Below, in pieces: positions 34,319 to 46,724 of a stretch of 64,000 nucleotides of DNA. Origin of the DNA: Mitragyna speciosa (taxonomy: Eukaryota > Streptophyta > Magnoliopsida > Gentianales > Rubiaceae); NCBI GenBank assembly GCA_024721245.1, contig CM045565.1:1178001-1242000 (forward strand). The letters run 5' to 3'. A program made the translations under genes and the position numbers. The notes under the pieces were generated by a model. It was not told the DNA's origin. It was given only the letters and a program-made list of their open reading frames with translations, and searched no databases. Positions within the stretch are counted from its first letter, which is position 1. Each line of letters begins with the position of its first letter.

Positions 34319-36620
34319 TGTAGACACCAAATTTTAACACACCATTTATTTTCAAATACTGGGGGGTATATTTGCACTTTTTGGGACAATTTTTAATTTT
34401 TCAATAATTTGGGGGGCAAAATAGTAATTTTATCTGTAAATATTTTTTTATCAACTTTTGGGGGTTTTAAATTCATATTTTTACTTTTATGTGAATTTGT
34501 TAATTTCTTATGATTTTTCTGGATTTAATTAGTATTTTTTATATTTTTACCAGCACAAGGGCAAAATCGTAATTTCGTCTCGCGAATACCATTTTAGCTC
34601 ATTTTAAGTTCCAAATTCATTTTTCAAATTCTTGAGGCATGTTTCTAAATTTTCTTAATTTTTTCAGAGACGATTACTATTTTTTCTGTGAATTTTCATT
34701 GCCTAAGGGTAAAATCGTCATTTTACAGTTTAAATTCATTTTTCACCAATTTTGAGTCAAAAATGTATTTTCCAGTATTTTAAGCTTATTTTTAGTTTTT
34801 GGTAATTTTTTGAGGTCAATAATTATTTTTCTGTGAATTTTCATTACCCAAGGGCAAAATCGTTATTTTACAAATTAAATTCATTTTTCATCAATTTTGA
34901 ATAAAAAATGCATTTTCTAATATTTTAAGCTTATTTGTAATTTTTGATAATTTTTTGAGGACAGTAACTATTTTTCTGTAAATTTTCATTGTCTGAGGGC
35001 AAAATCGTCATTTTACAGTTTAAATCCATTTTTCACCAAATTTTGAGTCAAAAAGGCATTTTCTAATGTTTTAAGCTTATTTTAATTTTTTGATAATTTT
35101 CTAAGGTTAATAGCTATTTTTTGTGTATTTTCGTTGTCCAGGGGCAAAATCGTCATTTTACACCCCGAGCGCGTTTTTATCAATTTTGAGCTCTAGTTTT
35201 TATTTTTGAAATCTACTATGAATTATTTTTGAAAATTTAGAGATCGCTGTCATATTTCTTGTATTAATTTTAATTTTAGGTTTAAAAAATATATATTTTT
35301 TTTTAATAAAATTAGCATTTTTTAATACCGGTGGCATTCTCGTAATTTTACAGCATTCTTGGCTAACAAGACAAGTGGCCTATAAATACTCTCCCTAATC
35401 AGTAGAAAAAAAAAGATAGAAAACCCTAAAAAAACACTTTTAGTTTTATGCTTAAAAGATCAAAACACACACCAAGCCACCAAAAAATCACACACACTAG
35501 CTGTTTGTTGTTTCTCCAAGTACTATTCATCAGGCTCGGCTACTGTTCATCAAATTCACTGTTCAATCATCATGTTTGTTTCTAAATTTTGAAAGCTTTT
35601 GTACCGGGTCTTCAAAAAGGTATTTGCGTTACCTTTTAATTGATTCTTTATGTGTTCCAACGTGCTCTAATGTGATATTTTATGCAATTTTTTTATGCAT
35701 TTCTTATTTTATGCACTTTTTGCATATTTATTCATTTTGTGTTATTTAATTTTAAATTTTATTAGTTTGACAAAAAATGTAATATTTTTGTATTTAGCTA
35801 GTCAATGTAATAGTTAGACTATTTTTCTCACATTTGTAGCAAAAATTGTGTAATTAGATAGAAAGTGTAATAGATAGGATATTTTTTAATTTCCCATTAA
35901 AATTGTAAATCAAGCCCCCGGTGTAATAGTTAAGATTTATTTGCATCACATTTTGCATAAACACTCGTGATTCCCTCGAGATCTCGACTCGGGTTTCTCA
36001 ATTAATGCGATAATTCTGACCAAGTTTCGACAGAACATTTCGACCCTCCTGATACCTGCATTTAGACTTAGGATTTGCATTCATTTAGATACATCCGAAC
36101 GCGATAGAATCTAGGGTTAATTTAGAAAAATTTGATTAAATCTCGCAACTAGCCTCAGCTAGGTTGAAAGGGTGCCTTAAGCGCAAGCCTTTGCCTTCCC
36201 TTTCTTTCAATGTGACTCTCGGAACTTTTTCTCTTGTTTTTTCATAGACCGGAGTCGAAAAAGGGTTTTAAAATATTTTTTTTTAAATTTTATTTTTGTT
36301 TTGTTAAACGATTTTTCGGGTGACTTGGTACACCCTAACTCAGTACCAAGTGGCGACTCCATTTTCTAAAATAAGACCCTTTCTCAAAAATTATTTGGGC
36401 CAAACCTGTCGTACTTTTAGTCCCGGCCTTATTTTCTTTTAAAACATCATTTTTATTAAAATACACTTTTTCTACTAAAATTTGATTTTTTTCACACACA
36501 CACGGTTTTCCAAAAACTTTTATTTTCAAAAGGGTCATCAGACCGGACAGTCCTTTTCGGGGCGCAACAGTCAACGACCCCACCAGCACCCTTTTACTTT
36601 ACTATTTTTCGGATGCAACA
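34319..36620 (+). repeat. 5' LTR of the Ogre-like element
   Basis: The LTR is 2302 bp, TGTAGACACC to GGATGCAACA. It contains about four units of roughly 145 bp, each with GGG(C/T)AAAATCGT(C/T)ATTTTAC, at 34707, 34852, 34997 and 35143. It lacks 626 bp that the 3' LTR has; the junction is at 35941-35944. Confidence 0.92.
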
Positions 36621-36626
36621 GAATTT

Positions 36627-36644
36627 TGGCGACTCCACTGGGGA
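36627..36644 (+). other. Primer-binding site, probable tRNA-Arg type
   Basis: TGGCGACTCCACTGGGGA lies 6 bp after the 5' LTR. The assignment to tRNA-Arg rests on its resemblance to the site known in Ogre elements. Confidence 0.75.
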
Positions 36645-36979
36645 TCACTAGTGAGTCCGAGCATAAGGTTTAATCACCTTTTCCTTATTTAACCCTTCTA
36701 TTCCATTGCGTTTGGATGTTAGGATTGCAATTTTCTTTTCTAGGTTTTTAGGTTTTTCTTTTTGCATCTCACACACTTTTCGTCTCTCGGTTGCTTATGT
36801 GATGTATGATTTATTTACTTTTGCTTTATTCGACCACGGTTGCATTTGGGGAGGGGATCAATCACCCTTAGAGCCCACGCTTTATCACTCCCTCCTCTCA
36901 CAAGGAGCACTCCATACGTGCATTCGATATATTTTACCCTTTTTCTCTTTTTAGTGGTTGCCACGCACCCATCCCTGTA

Positions 36980-37345
36980 GGGCTAGAACTGATATGCTTG
37001 GACATGCGGCCATCGCATTCGTGCATGTAGCGATGTCTAGGGGATCACTTGAATCACCGACCGGGACCCTTGGAATTGACGGATTTGTTACTTTTGGGTC
37101 CCTAAGTCTGAAGGTTCGGAAGTCTTAAGCCATATCGCAGGCTTGATCCACTTGGGCATGTGACCGTGGCACAACGTGCACGGAACTTTGTCTAGGAGAT
37201 CACCCATACTCTTGGCTTGAGTCCACAAGTCTAGAGATTTGGGATTTAAAATTCGATTCGCTTGGACATGTGGCCGTGGCTCGACGTGCGCATAGCAGTG
37301 TCCAGGGGATTACTCAAGCCACCAACCAAGGGCTTTGGGATTGAT
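36980..37345 (+). repeat. Three diverged internal repeats after the primer-binding site
   Basis: Each unit contains CTTGG(A/G)CATG(C/T)G(A/G)CC(A/G)T, then a purine/pyrimidine-mixed stretch with (A/G)ACGTGC, then TGTC(C/T)AGG(G/A)GAT(C/T)AC. They start near 36999, 37149 and 37261. No coding frame runs through them. Confidence 0.7.
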
Positions 37346-40067
37346 GACCCTTACCCTTAGGTCTGAAGGCTTGGGAACCAACAGCCTTATTGAGTTTAGA
37401 TGCATTAGTGAGCCCAACCTCATGCATCCATGTAGAATAACTTAGGGTAGAGTCAGCCTTACCCTGTCAGGTACATTGAGGCACAAGAGGAGGGAACCAA
37501 CCTCATTAATTTTACTTGTTGTACCATTTATTGTTATCTATGTGTATTATTTATTTTTGTCAATGTGTTATGTGTTATTTGTTGAATAAACTAACACAAT
37601 TTCTTTCCTATTTTTTGATTGCATTCACAACCATAAAATAAAGAGCCTTGGCATGGTGCTCTCATAGGAAGCCAACCCTCTTTTGGCACGTTTAAATTTC
37701 ATTTTCATAATTAATTTTTTCAAGAAAGATGGAAATAGAATTTCATAAATTCTTTGCACATTGCATTTTATTATAAATATCCAAGGGATCAGTCATTGTG
37801 AATTTCTTAAAAATCCTAAAAATTTGATTTTTCATCTGGTATATTCTTGAATAAAAATTGTAGTTTTTAAAATTCTTTTCAATATTTATTCCTCCTTGTT
37901 GTACTTGTCAATTTTATCTGAATCGAATTTTCTCGAAGTCAATAACTGCACTCAAGTGGTCGAACTTTTGCACAGTTTCTATTTATTCTTTTTTCAAAGA
38001 AATTAATGCGTCATTTTTGTCGTATCCCCCGCCCTCCCATCCCACATTACACAAAAAATGATTTTAGCACATATTGCATTTGACTTTAATAAACTGACAT
38101 TTTGACTTGTATATTTCTAGATAAAGTTATGATTTTTATTTTCTTTCAATGTTGTGTCCTGTAGTCTTATAGAGGCTCAAGTTTTCAAGCAAATAAATTT
38201 GAATTCAATAATATTTTATACAATTCATGTTCCATTTTTCTCAAAGAAAGTCTACAACATTTTCAAATCTTGCTTTTTTGCATATTTTAACTTGCTTTAA
38301 TAAACTGGCATCATGCATAAACCCCAGAGGGAATGCCATTTTGGGAATCCCATGATAGAAAAAGCCGCCCATTTGTCTTGGGTACTTAACCCTAAAAGAC
38401 ATGCACGTTTATATTTTTGGTAAATTCTGGCGGGTGAGACCCTAAATAAGGTAATACGAGCAGAATGGAGGCATCTCTAATAGGCGGATCTGGCTTATCT
38501 ACGATTAGAAAAGGGGGGTCTCACCCTAAAGGATTGCATTTCATGCTAGGCCTACCCTTGGCATAATAAGGGCTCCCCTAGGACATGCATCCATTTTTTG
38601 TTTTTATTTATACTAATTTTGATTTTTTTTTCATTTTTACAAGTCCTCTAACGGAGGCAGTAAAATAAGAAAGATATCTGATATATATTTGGTCTTAAAT
38701 TTGAATATTTTAAATTATGGTCCAATTCTAAATAAACTGTCACATGTTCGAGACCTGTAAGGATATCAAAAATATGAGTGTTCTTTTGAATTATTCGAAG
38801 GGTCATAGACGACTGATTTTTTTAGAATTGATAGTACCTAGAAACTAGATAGGTGAGGATAATCAATGTGATAAATGAAATTGTATGTCATAGCTGGACA
38901 ATTGTAAATAATTTGGATGCTAATAATTGCACCCCTTCTATGAATTTAAGATTGCCTTAACTCCAAAATTTTTCTCAGATGAAGTGTTCAATAAGTTGCT
39001 TTTTCAAATTTGTTTATGATATTTGATTTTCCCTTCATGTCTTGCATTTAGCTTTCAAAAAGTTTTCTTCAAATCTTTTGTCCTATTGAGCAAACGATTC
39101 TTTGATGAGATTTCGAAATAAGTCACATTTTTCTCAAAACCTAATGATAGGTTTGTGTCATTGTAAAGTTTCTCTTTTGATGAGTGAGTATAAGCTCAAA
39201 TTGAATGAAAAGTAAAACATTTTTTTGGTATTTTTTTATGGTGAAAATAAATGGCCATGATTTTCAGATGTCATCTTATTTGAATCTGATAATTGCCACT
39301 TCGATTTCTTTCTGATTCCAAAATAATGCAAATTGCAAGGAAGAATTAGAATGACATTGAAAGGGAATTTGGACTTTGTGTTAAAGAATCTGAATGGTAC
39401 AAAAAGGGAATCCAAGCTTAACCTAAAAGAGAAAGAAGCTACAAATATTGACACCAAGAAATGGGTTAAGGAGTTAGGGAAAGATGCGCTTTTACTCCAT
39501 AGACCTTGAAAATGTTTAGCAAATTTCACCAACCAAGTTTGGATGAGCGTTTGGAGAATTCAAGCACAACAAAAGGAATAAACATGTAGGGGATGCAACT
39601 TCAAACAATTCATAAGGGGAGTTATTATTTCATGTCCATAAGTTCTTATTCACCGTTGGAATATGTTGTATAAGTTATTGTGAGGTGAAGATAGGGGATG
39701 TCACACGCTTGATGTTTGTTTAATTCCCCTACTGGTTGAAATTACTTTATGTGATTTGACAAATGCTTTCTTTGAGCAGTAAGAAATGATTGTTATGTGG
39801 TTTAGAGTTTTGTTCTTATAGAAAATATATCTTGTAAAGTGGTTAGAATTATGCCTAAATTTCGTATGTCTAATGAAAATTTCTCTTCTTTACTTAAGTT
39901 CACATGTTAAACGTTGATTATGATCAATTAGTGCATTCATGTAATATGTGTTCTAACATCCGTCATGAGGGATTTTTATAAAATAAAAAAAAAAGAGAGA
40001 AGAAAAAAAAAAGAGAAAGAAAGAAAAAAGAAGAAATAATGCAATCTTTCTACTCCAATAGTTCTCG

Positions 40068-40330
40068 TGCTTAGTAACCGGGAGTCTTCATAAAAAATGT
40101 CGACTTTCGCGTCAAACGGTGCTTGAATTATGAGTAATGCATTGCAAATTCGAGTAATTAAATTGTTGAGTAATCAGGGATCTTCATCCAACCAATGTCG
40201 ATTCTTGCGTAAAAAGACAGTTTTACGTCTCGAATACAATTTTTGCTATTTGTTCAAGATCGAGATGTTGAGTAACCGGGGACCTTCATAACCAATGTCG
40301 ATTTTCGCGTCAAAGACACTCACGTATTTT
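40068..40330 (+). repeat. Three internal repeats near the 3' end of the LTR element
   Basis: Units contain GAGTAACCGGGGACCTTCAT followed by AACCAATGTCGATTTTCGCG, with variation, near 40072, 40172 and 40270. A purine-only tract (A and G) precedes them at about 39976-40045. Confidence 0.75.
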
Positions 40331-40985
40331 GAGTTATTAGGTCGCTAGAATAAAAATTCCTTCATGTGAAAAATAAAATTGATTATAGACATATGATGTT
40401 TTCCGATTGATCATATGATTTGTTTACTTGTGAAATTTAGTAAGGCGAAGAAATTAAGTTGAACTTGCTTAATTGTGATATAATTCCTTCTCCTTTGCTT
40501 GATATTATGAGTATTAAAAGCAAAATAATAAATTGCATAATGGTTATTTATTCAGTTTTGAGGAAATACATTTTAGAATGCACATGTGTGCTTGTCTGTT
40601 AGTTTAAACACTTTGTCTTGTCTTGTAGTTTTTTACCAATCTATGTTATTTTTGCTTAGCAATTTGAATATTGCATTTCTTTCTTTTGATCACAAATTTA
40701 AACTCTTGTTTTACCATTTATAATTGTGTTTCACATCTGCTGTTCACTTGTATTCGAACTACGTTTGACCTGATTCCCTTCATCGGGATACGTAAGCAGC
40801 TCTTTGAGAGCTCGGTCACATGTTTTTTATGATTCATTTGTTCATTGGTTTACGTCTCAGCATATTCTCATACTATGCATGTTTGGATATTTTAATTTAC
40901 ATTCTTATCTATTTCTACATTTTTAGGTGAGTCAAAATTTGATGTTGTTTACGTCTTTGTCTGAAATCTCTACGAGATTCCCGAC

Positions 40986-40999
40986 AAAGAGGGGCAAAC
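40986..40999 (+). other. Polypurine tract
   Basis: AAAGAGGGGCAAAC lies immediately before the 3' LTR start at 41000, as expected of a plus-strand priming site. Confidence 0.85.
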
Positions 41000-43938
41000 T
41001 GTAGACACCAAATTTCGACACACCATTTATTTTCAAATACTGGGGGGTATGATTGCACTTTTTGGGATAAATTTTAATTTTTAATTTTTAATTTTCAATA
41101 ATTTGGGGGGCAAAATAGTAATTTTATCTGTAAATATTTTTCTATCAACTTTTGGGGTTTTTAATTCATATTTTTACTTTTATGTGAATTTGTTAATTTT
41201 TTTATGATTTTTTTAGATTTAATTGGTATTTTTTATATTTTTACTAACACAAGGGCAAAATGGTAATTTCATCTCGCGAATACTATTTTAGCTCATTTTA
41301 AGTTCCAAATTCATTTTTCAAATTCTTGAGGCATGTTTCTGAATTTTCTTAATTTTTTCAGAAACGATTATTATTTTTTCTGTGAATTTTCATTGCTCAA
41401 GGGTAAAATCATCATTTTATAATTTAAATTCATTTTTCACTAGTTTTGAGTCAAAAATGTATTTTCCAGTATTTTAAGCTTATTTTTAGTTTTTGATAAT
41501 TTTTTGAGGTCAATAATTAATTTTCTGTGAATTTTCATTACCCAAGGGTAAAATCGTCATTTTACAAATTAAATTCATTTTTCACCAATTTTGAATAAAA
41601 AATGTATTTTTTAATGTTTTAAACTTATTTGTAATTTTTGATAATTGTTTTAGGACAATAACTATTTTTCTATAAATTTTCATTGTTCGAGGGCAAAATT
41701 GTCATTTTACAGTTTAAATTAATTTTTCACCAAATTTTGAGTCAAAAAGGCATTTTCTAATGTTTTAAGCTTATTTTAATTTTTTGATAATTTTCTGAGG
41801 TTAATAGCTATTTTTTGTGTATTTTCGTTGTCTAGGGGCAAAATTGTCATTTTACACCCTAAGCGCGTTTTTATCAATTTTGAGCTCTAGTTTTTATTTT
41901 TGAAATCTATTATGAATTATTTTTGAAAACTTAGAGATCGCTGTCATATTTCTTGTATTAATTTTAATTTTAGGTTTAAAAAAAATATATATATATTTTA
42001 ATAAAATTAGCATTTTTTAATACCGGTGGCATTCTCGTAATTTTACAGCATTCTTGGCTAACAAGACAAGTGGCCTATAAATACTCTCCTTAATCAGCAG
42101 AAAAAAAGATAGAAAATCCTAAAAAAACACTTTTAGTTTTATGCTTAAAAGATCAAAACACACACCAAGCCACCAAAAAATCACACACACTAGCCGTTTG
42201 TTGTTTCTCCAAGAACTATTCATCAGGCTCAGCTACTGTTCATCAAATTCACTGTTCAATCATCATGTTTGTTTCTAAATTTTGAAAGCTTTTGTACCGG
42301 GTCTTCAAAAAGGTATTTACGTTACCTTTTAATTGCTTCTTTATGTGTTCCAATGTGCTCTAATGTGATATTTTATGCAATTTTTTTATGCATTTCTTAT
42401 TTTATGCACTTTTTGTGTATTTATTCATTTTGTGTTATTTAATTTTAAATTTTATTATTTTGACGAAAAATGTAATATTTTTGTATTTAGCTAGTCAATG
42501 TAATAGTTAGACTATTTTTTTCACATTTTTAGCAAAAATTGTGTAATTAGATAGAAAGTGTAATAGATAGGATATTTTTTAATTTCCCCTTAAAATTGTA
42601 AATCAAGCCCCCAATGTAATAGTTAGGATTTATTTGCTTTTGCGTGCTTATGTGTTTATTTCTTTTACCGCTTTCCTTAGGATTTTTGCATTTAGGATAT
42701 TATGCTTATGTGTTATGTGTTCCTATGTGATCTTATATGTTTTTATATGTTTAATTTACTTTTAATTCCCGCTTTAATATTTAATTCATGATTTATGGTA
42801 TTTCGTCACCACACTAGTCCAACGCTAGTTGTGGTTTCATTCTTTTTTCGCTAGTCCAACGCTAGTGGGATTTTTAGAACGGGCTAGGCCAATGCTAGAC
42901 CCTTAGGACATTTAGTGATTAGGTGCATTCGTGTGCATTTCTCATTTCACACACTTTTAGTTTTTTCTTTCCATTTGGCATGATTTTATTATTACTATTT
43001 ATTATCATTATTATTATTATTATTTTTGACACGTTTTTAATGCATGACATCTAGGTTGCACTTCACTTAGAAATTAGGACATTTGTGTGTGATTCGACTA
43101 GAAATAGTCATCTACTCACGTGGGAAGCGGTGGCGTACAGGCCGTTCCCCCCTCCGTGAGTAGAAACATTCAGTCACGAGATACTAGTCCCCCATACCCG
43201 TCATGTTGCGTACCCACCTTCTTTCTTCACTTACTATATATTATTATTTTCTTTTCTTTTTGCATCACATTTTGCATAAACACTCGTGACTCCCTCGAGA
43301 TCTCAACTCGGGTTTCGCAATTAATGCGATAATTCCGACCAAGCCTCGACGAAATATTTCGACCCTCCCGATACCTGCATTTAGACTTAGGATTTGCATT
43401 CATTTAGATACATCCAAACGCGATAGAATCTAGGGTTAATTTAGGAAAATTTGATTAAATCTCGCAACTAGCCTCGGCTAGGTTGAAAGGGTGCCTTAAG
43501 CGCAAGCCTTTGCCTTCCCTTTCTTCAAATGTGGCTCCCAGACCTTTTTCTCTTATTTTTTCGTAGACCGGAGTCGAAAAAGGGTTTTATAATATTTTTC
43601 TAAAAATTTTATTTTTGTTTTGTTAAACAATTTTTCGGGTGACTTGGTACACCCTAATTCAATACCAAGTGGAGACTCCATTTTCTAAAATAAAACCCTT
43701 TCTCAAAAATTATTTGGGCCAAACCTATCGTACTTTTAGTCCCGACCTTGTTTTCTTTTAAAACATCATTTTTATTAAAATACACTTTTTCTACTAAAAT
43801 TTGATTTTTCTCACACACACACGGTTTTCCAAAAACTTTTATTTTCAAAAGGGTCATCAGACCGAACAGTCCTTTCCGGGGCGCGACAGTCAAGGACCCA
43901 CCAGCACCCTTTTACTTTACGATTTTTCAGATGCGACA
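41000..43938 (+). repeat. 3' LTR of the Ogre-like element
   Basis: The LTR is 2939 bp, TGTAGACACC to AGATGCGACA, and carries the full form of the LTR. It has the same ~145-bp repeat units (near 41401, 41546, 41692, 41836) plus a 626-bp segment at 42638-43263 missing from the 5' LTR, which includes an ATT microsatellite at about 43000-43026. By eye the LTRs differ at a few percent of positions. Confidence 0.92.
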
Positions 43939-45539
43939 ATGAGAATATTGATAAGATGTATTGTAGATTCAATGATATCATCAAAGTTCTTGAGGTACTA
44001 GGCAAGGAATATGCCTTGGGTGAGAAGAATAGGAAGATACTGAATACTTTATCCAAAAAGTAAAAGAGTAAGGTGACAGCTATAGAGGAGGCAAAGGATT
44101 TAAATTCTATATCACTTATAAACTCTTTAACCTCTTATGAATTGAAACTCAAATCCAAAATACAAAGGTGAGAAAGAGACAAGAGCCAAGAAGATTATAG
44201 CTCTCAAGGTGGCTCAATAAGAAGAAGATGATCTCTACTCTATTGATGAAGATGATGAAGATATAGACGAGATTGATTTGGCTCTCATCACAAAGAAATC
44301 AAAAGGTACTTCATCAACAAAAGAAGAAATAGAAGAGGTGGTCCAAAAAACTTCAACAACAACAACAATAAATAAATAAATAAATAAAGGAAAGCATGAA
44401 GAGACCAAAAGGCAAAATGACAAGTGCTATGAGTTTGGAAAACTGGGGCATTACATGAATAAACGCCCAATGAAGAAAAAGAAAGAAGCAAAGGATGAAG
44501 AAAAAGACCTCTCAAGAACTCCCAAATTACGTGAGAAGATTACGACTCTGAAATGAAGTGGAAGAGGAAATGGAAAAACTCAAATGGCCTTCATGGCTAT
44601 TAATGATGATGAGGTAACTACTAACTATTCCTCTTGTAATGAATGTGATAATGATATGGAAGCTTTTGTCATGAAATTGTGTGATTGTTTAAAGGATACA
44701 TATGCAAAAAATAAGAAATTGAAAATCAAAATTGATACTTTATTGAGAGAAAACTCAAAATTATTTCAAAAAAATCAAAGGTTGAGAAAAGAGAATGATG
44801 ATTTTAAAAAAGCAAACTTGCTCTTGATTGCCAAAATGATGCTCTGAAAAAGAAATTTGATGAAAAAATCAAATTTTATAGAAAATCAAATGAGCAAGAT
44901 TTTTTGAAAAATAAAATGGATGAGCTTTCGAATGTTCTTTGAAGTGAAAAACAAAAAGTTCTTGAGACAAAAGTTATTAGAAAAACTTTTTCAAATATGC
45001 TATTTTTGTTATCAACATGGTTATATGCAAAAAGCATGTTATGTTAAGAAAAATATTAAGTTAGCAATTAAGGCCATGTGAGTAATTATAGAAAGCATTG
45101 ACACAAATGGAGTGAAGAAGGTGTTGGTACCAATAGTTATTGCTTGACTTTGTGTCTAGGTTTATTTTGAACAACACTCGAAATTGGATCAAGGAGGTAC
45201 ATTGATAATTGTTGTTCAAGACATATGACTGGTGATGCATCATTGTTCATCAATCTCAAGGCAAAGATTAATGGAAAAGTGACATTTGGTGATGACAAAA
45301 GGCAAAGTCAACTGGCATAGGCGATGTCGATAACAATGGTGACACTTATATTCAAAATGTACTTTTAGTTGATAATTTGAGTTATAATTTGTTAAGTATT
45401 AGCCAATTATGTGATAGGAATTTTTGTATGTTGTTTAAGAAGCATGAATGTTTGATACTTGATTCAAATTTCAATATTATGTTTAAAGTTAGTAGGCATA
45501 ATGACATTTATATTGTTTACCTAGAATAGTTAGATCATG

Positions 45540-46279
45540 ACAAGGTCAAGTATTTTACAATTACAAAAGATGATCCATGGCTTTGGCATTGGAGACTTTC
45601 TCACTTTAATATAGATTTGTTGAATGAAGCCACTAAGAAAGAACATGTTAGAAGATTGCCGAAGATTCGAATTGAGAAAGACAAAATTTGTGATGCATGC
45701 CAATTTGAAAAACAAACCAAAGTTTCTTTTAAACCAAATAATTGTGTTTTTACATCTAGGCCATTAAAATTGTTGCATTTGGATTTATTTGTTCCTACAC
45801 AAGTTGCAAGTTTAGGCAGTAAGAATTATGCATTTGTTATTATTGATGACTAGTCTAGACTTACTTGGGTGTTGTTTCTTCACATAAAGATGATACTTCC
45901 AAGAATTTTGTTTCTCTAGTTGCCAAAGTGCAAAACTTGTTGAATTTGTATATTGTTAAGATTTGCATTGATAATAGTACCAAATTTATGTATTGTGGTT
46001 TTTTGAAGTTTCTAGAATTTTGTGACCAAATGGTATATCCTATGAGTTTTCAACCACAAGAGTACCCTAACAAAATTGTATAGTAGATTTCAAGAGGCTA
46101 TTAAGACTATGATTAGTAAGTCTGACATTTCTAAGTATTTTTGGGCCGAGGCCGTTAATTCGATTTGTTATGTAATGAACCGTGTTCTTTTAAGGCCTAT
46201 TTGGGACAAGAATTCATATGAGCTTTTATATGGTAAGAAGCCTATTATAATTTATTTTAAATTTTTTGGTTGTAGATAA
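45540..46279 (+). pseudogene. Copia GAG-pre-integrase and integrase remnant
   Basis: WHWRLSHFNIDLLNEATKK with CDACQFEKQ gives the His-His-Cys-Cys zinc region (45585-45725). LHLDLF and YAFVIIDD then match the first part of the integrase core. A stop at 45851 follows IIDD. The core continues in other frames, with PQEYPNKIV in place of the usual PQQNGVVE. SKYFWAEAVNSICYVMNRV and YELLYGKKP (46117-46279) mark the integrase end. The last catalytic Glu is not recognisable. Stops and shifts show it is dead. Confidence 0.8.
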
Positions 46280-46724
46280 TTTATTTTGAACATTAAGGAG
46301 CACTTAGACAAGTCTAACAAGAAAATGGATGAGGGTATTTTCTTAGGATATTTCAATGACAAGAGAGCCTATAGGGTATAGAATAGGAGAACCTTTACAA
46401 TAAAGGAAGCCATACATGTTACATTTGATGAATCTCATGATATTATTGCTAAATATTCCTATGAAAACGATGATTTAGGTGTGCAACAAGTGCTTAAAAA
46501 GTTAAAAATTGAAGATAATCATGGAGCAACCAATGAGATAATTCCTCACAAAAAAATGAAGAAGAAGTCAATGATGATGATGATTCCCTAAAGGAGTTAC
46601 CAAAAGTTCTGAAATATGCATAACATCACCACGAGGACCTCATTATAGATGTTCCATCTGAAAGGATAAAAACTCACTCTTCTCATGGGCTACTAGTTGA
46701 CAATTTTGCACTTCTCTCACAAAT

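Larger units (their letters stand above)
34319..43938 (+). mobile_element. Non-coding LTR retrotransposon with Ogre-like features (LARD-like)
   Basis: The 9620-bp element has the target duplication ATGAG at 34314-34318 and 43939-43943, and lies within Copia gag. The 5' LTR is 34319-36620 and the 3' LTR 41000-43938. Both start TGTAGACACCAAATTT and end GATGC(A/G)ACA. The primer-binding site TGGCGACTCCACTGGGGA is at 36627-36644 and a polypurine tract (AAAGAGGGGCAAAC) at 40986-40999. The 4.4-kb internal region has no gag or pol. The LTR start and the primer-binding site resemble those of Ogre-type Gypsy elements, which prime from tRNA-Arg. It must have used proteins from another element. Confidence 0.92.
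33925..45060 (+). pseudogene. Copia gag remnant, split by a nested LTR element
   Basis: The patches are 33950-34318 and 43939 to about 45000. The first reads NGVNYVSWKERMEIFLQSID with a 1-nt loss just before it, then stops near 34078-34082. After the nested insertion, the frame resumes with YCRFNDIIKVLEVLGKEYALGEKN. The zinc knuckle at about 44418-44470 is CYEFGKLGHYMNKRP; the second Cys is Phe and the last Cys is Arg, so zinc binding is lost. A lysine-rich coiled-coil-like segment follows at 44584-44847. Several stops lie between patches. Gag would form the particle shell; this copy cannot. Confidence 0.75.

Noticed and set aside
36335..36589. ORF repeated in both LTRs (also 43654-43893)
   Set aside because: It is conserved only because the LTRs are copies of each other; it has no recognised domain and lies antisense in the LTR end.
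39236..39532. 98-residue minus-strand ORF in the LTR element
   Set aside because: It has no recognised domain and lies in a non-coding interior; it is likely a chance frame.
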